Counted from the stretch's first letter, positions 34,963 through 45,213 are shown. The stretch is 64,000 nucleotides of DNA from Myroides pelagicus (GCF_009711055.1 NZ_WMJY01000014.1:1-64000), one strand, 5' to 3'. The notes: generated by a model from the letters alone, not told the origin. Translations and numbers: made by a program.

Positions 34963-36129
34963 GTGAAAAAAGGTTTTATATCAATATTTAAAGAAGAGTG
35001 CATATGTATATTCACGTCAATACGTTTATTGTTATTGATGTTAGGAGTACCTGTGTTCCTTTTCTTTATGTATTCCAATTTGCTTTCAGAAGGCGTAGCT
35101 AGAAACCTGCCAATCACTTTGTTGGATTTAGATAAGTCAAGTTTGTCTCGTCAGTTTGCTAGAATGGTCGATGCTAATGCTACAATGGAGATAGCTTATG
35201 AGGTGGCTGATGAGTGGGAAGGACAACAGACGATACGAACAAATAAATCGTATGCATTAATAATTATTCCACGTGATTTTCAAAAACATGCACAAAAAGG
35301 ATTAGCACCTAATATTACATGTTATTACAACGGTCAATATTTGTTGCCTGCAGGATTAATTCAACGCGATTTTCAATTGGTAGCAGGCTCGTTTTCCGCA
35401 GGAGCGAAAATAGAAGTATTAAAGAAAAGCGGTAATATGCCTGAGCAAGCAATGGGGAATGTAATGGCAATAGGCAATGAAAATCATACCTTGTTTAATC
35501 CTTATCTGAATTATGGAGCTTATTTGAATTTAGGTTTTTTACCAATGGCTTTTCAAATAATCGTGATGATTGTTACGATTTACGCTTTAGGGAATACATT
35601 AAAGTACAATAAGGGGAGAGAATTACTTAAGCAGACTGATAACAATATTGTTGCCATAGTTTTCGGGAAGATACTACCTTATACTATTGTGTTTTTCATT
35701 GTAGGGTATTTTATGAATAGTATTATTTTCTATAAAGTAGAGGCACCACTTAATGCTAGTTTTTTCATGGTTAATATGATTACCTTAAGCTTTATTGTGG
35801 TTTGTCAAGCAATTGCCATTTTTATTACTTCAATAGTAACGAGTTTACGTACAGCGATGACAATTGGAGGAGGATATACAGCACTAGCTTTCTCTTTTGC
35901 AGGATATACATTTCCGCCAGAAGGGATGAGTGGTTTTGTTCAGGGGTTAAATTATATTTTTCCTTTCCATTCTTATTTAAGATTTGTAATTAATTATGCA
36001 GTGCGAGGAATCTCATTTAACGCTATGCAGTCAGCTTATATGTTGGTATTTGTAATTTTCCTGTTGTTAGGATTGTTATCAATACCTTTATATTATCGCA
36101 GATTAAAGAAAGGAGGTTATAATGTTTAA
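34963..36129 (+). CDS. ABC-2 type permease (first of pair)
   Basis: A 388-residue permease starting at GTG. One N-terminal helix is followed by a periplasmic domain with LPITLLDLDKSSLSRQFARM, then five helices from about 200 onward, the YbhR/YhhJ-like layout. It overlaps the next permease by 8 bases. ABC-2 permeases need an ATPase, but none is in this operon. A GTG start is accepted because it is 10 bases from the HlyD stop and reads straight into KKGFISIFKEEC. Confidence 0.92.
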   Translation: MKKGFISIFKEECICIFTSIRLLLLMLGVPVFLFFMYSNLLSEGVARNLPITLLDLDKSSLSRQFARMVDANATMEIAYEVADEWEGQQTIRTNKSYALIIIPRDFQKHAQKGLAPNITCYYNGQYLLPAGLIQRDFQLVAGSFSAGAKIEVLKKSGNMPEQAMGNVMAIGNENHTLFNPYLNYGAYLNLGFLPMAFQIIVMIVTIYALGNTLKYNKGRELLKQTDNNIVAIVFGKILPYTIVFFIVGYFMNSIIFYKVEAPLNASFFMVNMITLSFIVVCQAIAIFITSIVTSLRTAMTIGGGYTALAFSFAGYTFPPEGMSGFVQGLNYIFPFHSYLRFVINYAVRGISFNAMQSAYMLVFVIFLLLGLLSIPLYYRRLKKGGYNV

Positions 36130-37318
36130 ATCATTAATTGAAGGATTAGCACTGATCTATGAAGGATTAAGACAGGAAGTAAAGTTGATCTTTTCTGATA
36201 CGGCTGTGATAACCTCATATATATTCTCAGTATTATTTGTGTTTTTCTTTTATTCTTATGTTTATTCACATGAGGTAATAGAGAACTTGTCTGTAGCAGT
36301 TGTTGATCAAGATCAATCGAAGTTGAGTCAACAAGTAGGGCGCATGTTAGATGGAACCCCTCAGTTAAATGTGGACTATCGAACACAAAGTTATGAATTG
36401 GCGAAAGAATTGTACAGGGAGGAGAAAGTACATGGTATTATCTTAATACCGAAAGGATTTGGAAGAGACATTCAAAAAGGGATTTCTCCCAAAGTAGTAG
36501 CTTATGCCGATGCTTCTTATATGTTGTATTATAAGCAAACATTGGGAGCAGTGATGAAAACAGTAGGAACGATGAATGCACAGATTGAAGTTAATAAGAT
36601 GATGGCTACTGGTACTAATATGAAGCAGGCTGTTGAGAATAGACGACCTTTTAATCCTGTGGCCGTACCTTTGTATAATATTAATTCGGGATACGGAACA
36701 TTCTTGTTGCCCGTAGTATTTTTGATTGCTCTACAGACACTTCAGATTTCGGCAATGGGAGTAATTGGAGGAACATTAAGGGAAGGTGGTTTATTTGCAC
36801 GTACTTTTGCATATGCTAATAAACGCTTTGGTATCTTCTTTTCAACAATAGGAAGAAGTTTAGCATATTTAGTGTTTTCAATGTTACTTTTAGTTATTGC
36901 CACTTTGGTTGTTAATCGTGCATACAACTTTCCGATGCGAGGTGATATGTTTGAGATTGTAGTTTTTTTAACTCCCTTTATATTATCTGTTACTTTTTTA
37001 GGAATGACAGCTATTAACTTCTTTCGCAAGAGAGAAGAGGCATTAATGGTTGTGACAATATTTTCGATACCGACATTATTGCTTTCAGGGGCTTCTTGGC
37101 CTATGCAAGCATTTCCATTGTGGTTGCAAAAAGCGTCTGTGTTTATTCCAACAACTTTAGGATCACAAGGGTATCTGGCATTGTCTCAATTTGGAGCTTC
37201 ATTATATGAAATAAAAGACATTTATATCCAAATGTGGGGAATTTGCTTGTTTTATTTTGTCTTAGCACTATGGACGAATAGACGCTTTATACGTGTAAAG
37301 GAAAAGGTAGAAGAATAA
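36122..37318 (+). CDS. ABC-2 type permease (second of pair)
   Basis: A 398-residue paralogue of the preceding permease with the same plan and the same VVDQDQSKLSQQVGRML motif after helix one. The two likely form a heterodimer. Translation is coupled through an 8-base overlap preceded by AGAAAGGAGG, a rare strong Shine-Dalgarno-like stretch (36107-36116) for this phylum. It ends the operon at a long palindromic terminator shared with the convergent DUF6929-like gene. Confidence 0.92.
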   Translation: MFKSLIEGLALIYEGLRQEVKLIFSDTAVITSYIFSVLFVFFFYSYVYSHEVIENLSVAVVDQDQSKLSQQVGRMLDGTPQLNVDYRTQSYELAKELYREEKVHGIILIPKGFGRDIQKGISPKVVAYADASYMLYYKQTLGAVMKTVGTMNAQIEVNKMMATGTNMKQAVENRRPFNPVAVPLYNINSGYGTFLLPVVFLIALQTLQISAMGVIGGTLREGGLFARTFAYANKRFGIFFSTIGRSLAYLVFSMLLLVIATLVVNRAYNFPMRGDMFEIVVFLTPFILSVTFLGMTAINFFRKREEALMVVTIFSIPTLLLSGASWPMQAFPLWLQKASVFIPTTLGSQGYLALSQFGASLYEIKDIYIQMWGICLFYFVLALWTNRRFIRVKEKVEE

Positions 37319-37334
37319 AATGAATGTTATCGAT

Positions 37335-37376
37335 AAATAGTAAAGGGCAGATAAATACATCTGCCCTTTACTATTT
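37335..37376. terminator. 18-bp perfect convergent terminator
   Basis: The arms 37335-37352 and 37359-37376 are exact complements (AAATAGTAAAGGGCAGAT and its reverse). The right arm overlaps the stop of the minus-strand gene, so it ends both the efflux operon and that gene. Confidence 0.92.
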
Positions 37377-38214
37377 ATTTCTTTATTGTTAGCTGATAAA
37401 TTCCTGTTTGTCCAATAGGATTATCTGGGTCTTCACAAAGTAAAAACTGTATTTCACTTTCATTGTTCTTGTATAGCGTAATTCCTTCAAATTTATGAGT
37501 ATCACTAATTACTTTTGTTTTTTCCACTTTCATTTTTTGGGGATTGATCCGTCCGATTAGACTTCCTTTAATCTCTCCATCTTTATAATTGGATTGTTCA
37601 TCTTCTGCAGCAGCTAGAAAGTATATATAGTTATCAACTTTAACAGCATCCGTAAAAGAACTTTGTACTTTATTGATTTTAGGTAGTTTAATAGGGAAAT
37701 AAGTGATTTTAAAATTGTCAATAATACTTTCTCCTGTTACGATAAAAATACCATTTTGGTGTAGATCACCATTACCTCTATTGAAGAAATACCAAGTGTC
37801 ATCATTATAAATGACACCTTCAATATTAAAGTTATCATTATTAATATTAGCAAAACTCTTCATTGATTCATAGAGGATATCAAGTTCTTTTATGTTGCTT
37901 ACTTCATTTGTTAGCCGATGTACTTCTACTAAGTTAATTCGCTTATCGGTAGAACCAGAACCAAAAATATAATAGAACTCATCAGAATAAGTGATGGCTT
38001 CATAGTCTGGTTTTTCACTTTTAGCGATTAGTTCTTGGCCATAATCATAGGTTGTTAAAGGAGTTTTTGTAAATAGATTATTGGTCAAATCATGGTGATA
38101 GAAGTAAGAACTATCGTCAGTGATGACATGAATTTGATCCTCGTTGTAAACCAAGCCTGATGCGGCACTGATACCAAATAAATGAAAGAGTAGTTCGAGA
38201 GTGAATTGCTTCAT
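37375..38214 (-). CDS. DUF6929-like beta-propeller protein
   Basis: A 279-residue protein, monocistronic, probably a DUF6929-type propeller. It has repeated short strands ending in aspartate or glycine, such as EAITYSDEFYYIFGSGST, EGVIYNDDTWYFFNRGNGD and FEGITLYKNNESEIQFLL. The N-terminus FHLFGISAASGLVYNEDQI has a short hydrophobic stretch but no convincing signal peptide. No catalytic motif is recognised. It looks like an esterase-like or PQQ-like propeller without a known role. Confidence 0.65.
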   Translation of the reverse strand: MKQFTLELLFHLFGISAASGLVYNEDQIHVITDDSSYFYHHDLTNNLFTKTPLTTYDYGQELIAKSEKPDYEAITYSDEFYYIFGSGSTDKRINLVEVHRLTNEVSNIKELDILYESMKSFANINNDNFNIEGVIYNDDTWYFFNRGNGDLHQNGIFIVTGESIIDNFKITYFPIKLPKINKVQSSFTDAVKVDNYIYFLAAAEDEQSNYKDGEIKGSLIGRINPQKMKVEKTKVISDTHKFEGITLYKNNESEIQFLLCEDPDNPIGQTGIYQLTIKK

Positions 38215-38256
38215 TGGTAATAATTAGAAAGATTATGTTTCAAATCTAATTAAAAT

Positions 38257-39162
38257 ATGTTATTTTTTATGTCTAAATGGATAAATATGAGTTTTGCAAA
38301 GAAGTATATAGCGAAAGAAGGTTTTGAATTATCAGGATGTTCAACAAAGCCAGATTTTGATATGAAACCGAAGAAAGCAGTGAGAAAGCTAGATGAGGTC
38401 AGTCGTAAGTTGGGAAAATTACAAGATATTATGTATGCACATAATCGTTATAGTGTTTTGATTTGCTTACAAGGAATGGATGCGGCAGGAAAGGATAGTT
38501 TGATTCGCGAAGTATTCAAGTCGTTTAATGCTAGAGGTGTTGATGTGCAAAGTTTTAAGCGTCCAACTTCTTATGAGCTTAGACATGATTACTTATGGAG
38601 GCATTTTGTTACTTTACCTGAGAAGGGGAAGTATACAGTATTTAATCGCAGTCATTATGAAAATGTACTGGTTTCTCGAGTACACCCAGAAATAGTTTTA
38701 AATGAGCGTATTCCAGGAATAGAAGTAATTACTGATATTGATGAAATGTTTTGGGACAAGCGTTATGAAGAGATACAGAACTTTGAAAAGCACATTAGTA
38801 ATAATGGAGTGATTGTGTTTAAATTTTTCTTACACATGAGTAAAGATGAGCAAAAGAGTAGAATATTACGCCGTTTGAATAAAGATAAACACAATTGGAA
38901 GTTTGAGCCAGCAGACGTAAAAGAAAGAGAGTTTTGGGAGGAATATCAGCGTTACTATCAAATAGCAATAGAAAAAACATCTACAGATGAAGCGCCGTGG
39001 TATGTAATACCAGCAGATGATAAAGATGTTTGTCGTTTTATTTTGGCAAGTATATTAGACGAGGTGATGAGTACTTATACTGATATTGTGGTACCAGAGT
39101 TATCTGATACGTTGAAAGAAGACTTGGTTTTATACAAAGACCAGCTTTTAAATGAAGAGTAG
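38257..39162 (+). CDS. Polyphosphate kinase 2 family protein
   Basis: A 301-residue PPK2-type kinase. Walker A is GMDAAGKDS (73-81), and the lid region reads KRPTSYELRHDYLWRHFVTLPEKG, followed by NRSHYENVLVSRVHP and the late WYVIPADDKD. Enzymes of this class use polyphosphate to phosphorylate AMP or ADP, or the reverse. Several starts are possible (ATG at 38257, 38272 or 38290), and the one at 38290 begins a more family-like N-terminus (MSFAKKYIAKEGFEL). It is monocistronic. Confidence 0.92.
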   Translation: MLFFMSKWINMSFAKKYIAKEGFELSGCSTKPDFDMKPKKAVRKLDEVSRKLGKLQDIMYAHNRYSVLICLQGMDAAGKDSLIREVFKSFNARGVDVQSFKRPTSYELRHDYLWRHFVTLPEKGKYTVFNRSHYENVLVSRVHPEIVLNERIPGIEVITDIDEMFWDKRYEEIQNFEKHISNNGVIVFKFFLHMSKDEQKSRILRRLNKDKHNWKFEPADVKEREFWEEYQRYYQIAIEKTSTDEAPWYVIPADDKDVCRFILASILDEVMSTYTDIVVPELSDTLKEDLVLYKDQLLNEE

Positions 39163-39242
39163 AGAGGGGGAACTTTAAAAGTATTTGGAAAACTTTATAG
39201 TCTAATAATTTTTGTAAGGGCGCATGTTTGTAAGCAACTCAT

Positions 39243-39250
39243 TATATTTG
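39243..39250 (+). promoter_or_regulatory. -7 box of the MATE gene
   Basis: TATATTTG exactly matches TANNTTTG, 18 bases before the ATG. No TTG stands at the standard distance. Confidence 0.45.
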
Positions 39251-39268
39251 CAGAAATTTTTTTAAGAA

Positions 39269-40642
39269 ATGAATCTGTCTATATATTTTAATGAGTTTAG
39301 GTATAATATCAAGTTAGCTTATCCAATTATTTTAGCAATGTTAGGTCACACTATTGTCGGTGTGATTGATAACATAATGGTAGGTAAAATTGGAGCAACT
39401 GAATTAGCAGCAGCTTCTTTGGCCAATAGTTTTGTTTTTATAGCGATATCTTTAGGTGTTGGTTTTTCTACTGCGTTGACTCCATTAGTAGCACATAGTG
39501 ATGCAGAAAATAATACTCCTGTAGGGCGTTCGGTTTTTGTAAATGGGTTATTTTTATGTACAACATTAGGAGTAATATTATTTGCTTTAATCTCATTAGC
39601 AAAGCCATTACTTGTTCATATGGGGCAACCAGAAGAGGTTACTGTATTAGCAAAACCGTTTTTAGATATTGTTGCGTTGTCATTGATACCAATGATTATG
39701 TATCAAGCTTATAAGCAATTTGCCGATGGTAAGTCACAGACAAAAAACGCAATGTATGCGACAGTAATATCGAATGTAACGAATGTGTTATTGAATTATT
39801 TATTAATATATGGCATATGGATTTTTCCAGAGATGGGGATGTTGGGAGCAGCATATGGAACACTAATTTCGCGTTTGGTAATGATTGTGTATATGCACTT
39901 TTCCTTGCGAAAACAAGAGATGTTTAAACCTTTTTTAGTAGGGATTAGTTTCTCAGAAGTAAAGCAGGAAATGTTGTCTAAAATAACGAAGATTGGAATT
40001 CCTTCTGGGCTAATGAGTTTTTTTGAAGTAGCTTTGTTTGTCGGAGCAGTATGGTTATCAGGAATGATAGGGACAGTAGCACAAGCTGCAAATCAAATAG
40101 CTTTAAGCATGTCATCGATGACATTTATGTTTGCTAGTGGATTAAGTGTAGCGGCAATGATACGCGTTGGAAATCAGAGAGGATTAAAAGATTATATAAA
40201 GCTAAAGGTTGTTGCTCGTTCAATTATGTTGATGGCTATAATTATTTATATAGGCTTTGCCTTGTTTTTTATTTTATTTAAGGGATATATACCTATGCTA
40301 TTTTTAGATAGTCAGGACGTGGTAAACAAGGTGGTCAATGATGAGGTAATTCAAGTAGCAAGTCAGCTGTTGTTGATATGTGCATTCTTTCAGATATCTG
40401 ATTGTGTACAAGTAGTAACTTTAGGTGCATTACGTGGGTTACAAGATGTAAATGTGCCGATGATTATTACCTTTGTATCCTATTGGATTGTAGGATTCCC
40501 TGTTTCTATTTATTTAAGTTTATATACTGAAGTAGGAGCACCAGGGATATGGATAGGATTATTAGCGGGATTAACAATGGCAGCAGCTTTGTTGTATTTT
40601 CGCTTTCATATTTTATCAAATAGATTAATTAATAACAATTAA
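39269..40642 (+). CDS. MATE family efflux transporter
   Basis: A 457-residue protein with 12 hydrophobic helices and MATE motifs such as GHTIVGVIDNIMVGKIGATELAAASLANS, the internal repeat near GIPSGLMSFFEVALF and GALRGLQDVNVPM. Members export drugs or metabolites in exchange for sodium or protons. The substrate is unknown. It is followed within 13 bases by a small acidic gene on the same strand, so they are probably co-transcribed. Confidence 0.94.
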   Translation: MNLSIYFNEFRYNIKLAYPIILAMLGHTIVGVIDNIMVGKIGATELAAASLANSFVFIAISLGVGFSTALTPLVAHSDAENNTPVGRSVFVNGLFLCTTLGVILFALISLAKPLLVHMGQPEEVTVLAKPFLDIVALSLIPMIMYQAYKQFADGKSQTKNAMYATVISNVTNVLLNYLLIYGIWIFPEMGMLGAAYGTLISRLVMIVYMHFSLRKQEMFKPFLVGISFSEVKQEMLSKITKIGIPSGLMSFFEVALFVGAVWLSGMIGTVAQAANQIALSMSSMTFMFASGLSVAAMIRVGNQRGLKDYIKLKVVARSIMLMAIIIYIGFALFFILFKGYIPMLFLDSQDVVNKVVNDEVIQVASQLLLICAFFQISDCVQVVTLGALRGLQDVNVPMIITFVSYWIVGFPVSIYLSLYTEVGAPGIWIGLLAGLTMAAALLYFRFHILSNRLINNN

Positions 40643-40655
40643 TACAATTATTTAT

Positions 40656-40901
40656 ATGGAATTGCCAAAGTTTGTTTTAGCAGATAATACAGATAATCCA
40701 GATGATATCTTCATTATTCACTTAGAGTATCCTCGATTTATTATTAATTTAAGCAATGATGAAATTGAGTTTTTAGAGTCAATTGAGGAAGCAGATGAGA
40801 ATGAAGTAGAAGCTGAGATGGAAGTTTTAGTAGAGCTAGCAGGAAAGTTTTACGAGCGTGAGATGGAGAGATATGTAGAAGATGAGGATTTAGAAGACTA
40901 A
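40656..40901 (+). CDS. Small acidic protein, conserved-looking
   Basis: An 81-residue protein of strongly acidic composition, with FIIHLEYPRFIINLSNDEIEF near the middle and repeated Glu and Asp in the second half. It has no signal or membrane helix. It is probably cytoplasmic, coupled to the MATE gene upstream. I do not recognise a family beyond a generic flavobacterial hypothetical. Confidence 0.7.
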   Translation: MELPKFVLADNTDNPDDIFIIHLEYPRFIINLSNDEIEFLESIEEADENEVEAEMEVLVELAGKFYEREMERYVEDEDLED

Positions 40902-40905
40902 TACC

Positions 40906-41994
40906 TCATTCTTTAAAATATGTCTTTAAGATTAATTGAGCAGCTGCAAACGGTGATAATTCATTGTTTTGCACTGCTTTTTTATTTGTTGTTATAAGTA
41001 GTTTTATTGTAGGGTTATTGTAGAATCGCATTAGAATGTTTTCGTTAATAGTTTCCATTAACCAGTATTGATTTTGCTCTTTCCTTCTTGCATAAAAATA
41101 TTGGTTTTCTGTGGTAAGCGCGATATAGTTTATGATTAACTCCCAGATTTCTTTAATTCCTGTATGATGTAGTGCGCTACATGTAGTAACCTTAGGTGTC
41201 CAATCAGAAGTTTTTTTAGGGAATAAATGGAGAGCACGGTTGTACTCTAACTTAGCTTGCTGGGCCTTTTTTTGATTTTGTCCATCAGCTTTATTGATAA
41301 CTACTGCGTCAGCCATTTCCATAATACCTCTCTTAATTCCCTGCAATTCATCACCTGCACCTGCTAAATTAAGTAGTAAAAAGAAGTCAACCATACTATG
41401 TACAGCTGTTTCACTCTGTCCTACACCGACAGTTTCTACTAAAATAGTATCAAATCCACATGCTTCGCATAAGATTATACTCTCTCTAGTTTTTCGTGCC
41501 ACACCTCCTAAGCTATCACCTGAAGCAGAAGGTCTAATATAGGCATTCTCGTCTTTAACGAGCTCTTCCATTCTTGTTTTATCACCAAGTATACTACCAC
41601 CTGTAACACTACTACTAGGGTCTATAGCAAGAACTGCTACTTTTTTTCCTAGCGAGGTAAGTAGTTTTCCAAATGACTCAATGAATGTACTTTTACCTAC
41701 GCCTGGTACGCCAGTTATACCTATTCGAATAGAATTGTTAGCATAGGGAAGACAACCTTGGATTATTTCTTCAGCTTGTTTGTGATGCTGTACATTTAAA
41801 CTTTCAACGAGGGTAATCGCTTGACTTAAAGCAACCTTGTCTTGTGCAATGATTTTTTTAATTAGCTCTTGACTGTCTAGTTTTTTTCTCCTTCTTTCCT
41901 GGAGTTTTTTTATTGCTAGTTCATTTGTACTTTTAGGTTGTTCTATTCCTTCATTTTCCTTTAAAGCAGACTGGTTATGATGAGTAGAAGACAT
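40906..41994 (-). CDS. meaB: Methylmalonyl-CoA mutase-associated GTPase MeaB
   Basis: A 362-residue G3E-type P-loop GTPase. The P-loop is GVPGVGKST (95-103), Walker B-like IDPSSSVTGGSILGDKTRM follows, then ILVETVGVGQSE and the NKADG guanine motif. MeaB protects and reloads the B12-dependent methylmalonyl-CoA mutase. No mutase gene is in the window. Its B12 link is notable next to the cobalamin riboswitch 10 kb away, but the two are not adjacent and no regulatory link is shown. Confidence 0.95.
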   Translation of the reverse strand: MSSTHHNQSALKENEGIEQPKSTNELAIKKLQERRRKKLDSQELIKKIIAQDKVALSQAITLVESLNVQHHKQAEEIIQGCLPYANNSIRIGITGVPGVGKSTFIESFGKLLTSLGKKVAVLAIDPSSSVTGGSILGDKTRMEELVKDENAYIRPSASGDSLGGVARKTRESIILCEACGFDTILVETVGVGQSETAVHSMVDFFLLLNLAGAGDELQGIKRGIMEMADAVVINKADGQNQKKAQQAKLEYNRALHLFPKKTSDWTPKVTTCSALHHTGIKEIWELIINYIALTTENQYFYARRKEQNQYWLMETINENILMRFYNNPTIKLLITTNKKAVQNNELSPFAAAQLILKTYFKE

Positions 41995-42124
41995 ATACGT
42001 GGTATATTTTTGGTTTGATAAAAGTAAATGTAATAAAATAATCTATTATAACATTTTGGATAGTAAAATTATGTTCCTTTGTAGAAGGATAGTTTACCTT
42101 AGTAAGCAATTAAAATGAGTATTT

Positions 42125-43366
42125 ATGTCTAAGTTGTTCCAATCATCAAATAGCATCATTAATACAATTAATGAACAAACAGAAGCTAAAAAGACTGTTT
42201 ATCCAATTTTGTTAGCGATTAGTTTTGGTCATCTTTGTAATGATTTGATACAAGCTATTGTACCCGCTGCTTACCCAATGTTGAAGGAAAATTACGACTT
42301 GACTTTTGCTCAGATAGGGATGATTACGTTTTGTTATCAATTATCTTCATCGTTGCTGCAGCCTTTAGTAGGCACCTATACGGACAAGCATCCTCAGCCA
42401 TACTCTCAGATTTTTGGTATGATTTGTAGTATGTTGGGGGTGGTGACCTTAAGTTTTGCACCATCTTATTTTGTTGTATTACTCTCGGTTACATTAATAG
42501 GGATTGGGTCATCTATCTTTCATCCAGAGTCTTCACGTGTATCCTATGTTGCTTCAGGAGGTAAGCGCAGTCTTGCGCAATCAATTTTTCAGATTGGAGG
42601 AAATACAGGGACAGCATTAGCTCCATTGCTTGTGGCATGGATTGTATTGCCGAATGGACAACAATATATGTTATGGTTTTTGTTAATAGGGGTATTGGCT
42701 CAATTGTTTTATCTCTTTATTGGTACGTGGTATAAAGGAGTATTAGCCCACCAAGCGAATAAGTTAAAAAAAGTAGTTCGTGTACCTCAGTTATCTAAGG
42801 CAAGAGTAAATTTTTCGATTGTTTTATTGCTATTACTTATTTTCTCTAAGTATTTTTATGTAGCAAGCATCTCTAGTTATTTTCAGTTTTATATGATTGA
42901 TAGATTTGGTTTGAGTGAGGTACAAGCCCAAGTTTATTTGTTTTATTTCTTGGTAGCTATAGCCGCAGGAACTTTAATTGGTGGTTTTTTTGGAGATAAA
43001 GTAGGACGTAAGTATATAATTTGGTTTTCGGTGTTAGGAGTAGCTCCTTTTACAATATTATTGCCTTATGCTCCTTTAGAATGGATAAGTATTTTGATTG
43101 TTGTAATTGGTTTAATTTTATCTTCTGCTTTTCCGTCGATTTTAGTATATGCACAAGAGTTATTACCACGAAAGATAGGAATGGTATCTGGGTTGTTTTT
43201 TGGATTTGCATTTGGAATGGGGGGATTAGGATCTGCTATTTTAGGATGGTTAGCTGATCGTACATCAATAGAGTTTATTTATAATGTTTGTGCTTATTTG
43301 CCATTGATTGGAATAATAGCTGCCTTTCTGCCTAATATGAGAAAAGTAAAGTTTATTGAAGAATAA
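42125..43366 (+). CDS. Fosmidomycin resistance-like MFS transporter
   Basis: A 413-residue MFS protein with 12 helices and the Fsr-family pattern LAISFGHLCNDLIQAIVPAAYP, GIGSSIFHPESSRVSY and SIFQIGGNTGTALAPLL. Fsr exports fosmidomycin and related compounds. The length fits. Actual substrate here is inferred only from family resemblance. It is followed after 32 bases by a small unknown gene. Confidence 0.88.
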   Translation: MSKLFQSSNSIINTINEQTEAKKTVYPILLAISFGHLCNDLIQAIVPAAYPMLKENYDLTFAQIGMITFCYQLSSSLLQPLVGTYTDKHPQPYSQIFGMICSMLGVVTLSFAPSYFVVLLSVTLIGIGSSIFHPESSRVSYVASGGKRSLAQSIFQIGGNTGTALAPLLVAWIVLPNGQQYMLWFLLIGVLAQLFYLFIGTWYKGVLAHQANKLKKVVRVPQLSKARVNFSIVLLLLLIFSKYFYVASISSYFQFYMIDRFGLSEVQAQVYLFYFLVAIAAGTLIGGFFGDKVGRKYIIWFSVLGVAPFTILLPYAPLEWISILIVVIGLILSSAFPSILVYAQELLPRKIGMVSGLFFGFAFGMGGLGSAILGWLADRTSIEFIYNVCAYLPLIGIIAAFLPNMRKVKFIEE

Positions 43367-43398
43367 TTTATATCTTTAAGTAAATCAAAACTTTAGTT

Positions 43399-43626
43399 AT
43401 GGATCCAATAGTTTATGTAATATTTATGGCTGTATGTGGAAGTTCTCATATAGTTATTCAAGAACCTAAAGATATAGAAACACCTTTTAAGGTTGAATAT
43501 GAAAAGAATATATTAGTACTTGAAGAGACAATGAATAATCAATTGTTTTATCAGTCTAAGGCTCCGGTGTATTTAATGAATGAATCTGGGGATGTTCTAA
43601 GACCTTTTCGCAAGGTGCCAGAATAA
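43399..43626 (+). CDS. Small hypothetical protein
   Basis: A 75-residue protein with a hydrophobic N-terminus (IVYVIFMAVCGSSHIVI) and a charged remainder ending in GDVLRPFRKVPE. The first 20 residues could be a signal or anchor. I recognise no family. It sits 32 bases after the Fsr-like gene and shares its terminator. Confidence 0.6.
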   Translation: MDPIVYVIFMAVCGSSHIVIQEPKDIETPFKVEYEKNILVLEETMNNQLFYQSKAPVYLMNESGDVLRPFRKVPE

Positions 43627-43629
43627 GAT

Positions 43630-43675
43630 AAAAAGAAATACGCCTTGATCACTCATCAAGGCGTATTTCTTTTTA
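43630..43675. terminator. 20-bp perfect convergent terminator
   Basis: The arms 43630-43649 and 43655-43674 are exact complements (core AAATACGCCTTGAT) around five bases. It separates the small hypothetical gene from the convergent mgtE gene. Confidence 0.92.
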
Positions 43676-43689
43676 TGTATAATTAATTT

Positions 43690-45003
43690 TTAGAGTATTT
43701 TACCTGTTAGGAACATGGCTGCTATTGAAAAATAGATAATCAGTCCAGAAACGTCAACTAATGTAGCGACAAACGGTGCTGATGCAGTAGCAGGGTCCAT
43801 TCCAAACTTTCGAAGTATAAATGGAATAAGAGATCCTGATAATGTTCCCCAAAGCACAATGAAAAGCAAGGATACGGAAACACTTAAACCTACAGCAATC
43901 CAATGCTCACCGTAATCATATATTCCGGATTTCTGCCAAATTAATATTCGGATAAAGCCTATAATACCTAAGATACCACCAAGCATAACTCCAGAAGCTA
44001 GTTCTTTGCGAAGAACATACCACCAATCATTCAGCTTTACCTCACCCAGTGCCATAGCACGGATAATTAGTGAAGCGGCTTGTGATCCAGAGTTACCACC
44101 ACTAGAAATAATTAATGGAACGAATAAAGCTAGTACTACAGCTTTTTCAATTTCATCTTCAAAGTGCCCCATAGCAGAAGCAGTTAGCATCTCTCCTAAG
44201 AATAGTATAATCAACCATCCGGCTCTTTTACGGACTAATTCAAATAATGGAGTCTGTGTATAAGATAAATCTAACTCTTCCATCCCTCCGAATTTTTGAA
44301 TATCTTCTGTATCACGGTCTTTGATAGCATCTAGGATATCATCGAAAGTCACTATTCCAACAAGTACACCTTTTTCAGTGATAATCGGTAAAGCAGAGCG
44401 GTCATATTTTTCAAAAATATCAAAAGCTTCTTCCGTATGTGTTGTTGTTGTAATAGCAATAAAGTTATTATCCACTAACTCTGATATAAGAGTGTCTTCA
44501 TTAGCTAATAGAAGCTCACCAACTTTTAAATCGTCGATTAAACGGTTATGGTCATCTACAACATAAATATAGTTAAGCGTTTCTGCTTTTTTTCCGTATT
44601 TTTTAATGTGTTGAAATACGTCTTTAACCGTTTTATTTGCTTTGGTTTGGATATACAGCGGAGTCATTAATCTAGCGATGCTGTCTTCGTTATATCCAAT
44701 CAGCTTTAAGGCAATTTGTTTTTCTTCTGCGTTAAGTAAGTTGATAGAGTATTTAATCAATTCATCTGGGAAGTTTTCTAGCAACTCTGTACGGTCATCA
44801 GGTTCAAGGTTATTTAGTACTTCTGCATAATCTTCTTGAGTCATACTACGTACAATCTCCTCTTGAATATTAATATCTAAAAAAGAAAATACTTCAACCT
44901 TCAGGTCAGGCGAAAGCTTTAAGAATTCTAAGTTTCGCTCGTTTCTTTTCATCTCAGAAATAGCTTCAGCGATATCGGCTGGGTGCAGATCTTTAAATGT
45001 CAT
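43690..45003 (-). CDS. mgtE: Magnesium transporter MgtE
   Basis: A 437-residue channel-type magnesium transporter. The N-domain (about 1-125), two CBS domains (about 125-250) and five membrane helices follow in the standard order. Within the helices, [20 protein letters not shown] and [21 protein letters not shown] carry the pore-lining residues, including the Asp in LVDVSG. Magnesium bound by the cytoplasmic domains closes the pore, so control is by ligand. It has its own promoter. Confidence 0.96.
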   Translation of the reverse strand: MTFKDLHPADIAEAISEMKRNERNLEFLKLSPDLKVEVFSFLDINIQEEIVRSMTQEDYAEVLNNLEPDDRTELLENFPDELIKYSINLLNAEEKQIALKLIGYNEDSIARLMTPLYIQTKANKTVKDVFQHIKKYGKKAETLNYIYVVDDHNRLIDDLKVGELLLANEDTLISELVDNNFIAITTTTHTEEAFDIFEKYDRSALPIITEKGVLVGIVTFDDILDAIKDRDTEDIQKFGGMEELDLSYTQTPLFELVRKRAGWLIILFLGEMLTASAMGHFEDEIEKAVVLALFVPLIISSGGNSGSQAASLIIRAMALGEVKLNDWWYVLRKELASGVMLGGILGIIGFIRILIWQKSGIYDYGEHWIAVGLSVSVSLLFIVLWGTLSGSLIPFILRKFGMDPATASAPFVATLVDVSGLIIYFSIAAMFLTGKIL

Positions 45004-45051
45004 GGATTGAAGTTTTTAAATTTTACAATTGTTACTTTTTTCGATGTGATA

Positions 45052-45080
45052 CAAAAGTACATTTTTACGATGTATACCAA
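45052..45080 (-). promoter_or_regulatory. mgtE promoter
   Basis: On the minus strand, TTG (complement of 45078-45080), an 18-base spacer and TACTTTTG (complement of 45052-45059), an exact consensus match. The leader would be about 42 bases. Confidence 0.65.
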
Positions 45081-45213
45081 AAGAATTCTATCTGAATAAT
45101 GGATAAATATGCTTATGCATTTTTTGATTATCTGATAAAATATGGTAAATGAGTACTTTTTTTATTTGATATTATGACTAAAGTAGTTTATTTGATGTAT
45201 GTGCTATGTACCT

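Noticed and set aside
45004..45060. Magnesium riboswitch for mgtE
   Set aside because: The leader is about 42 bases, far too short for an M-box, and no conserved core is present.
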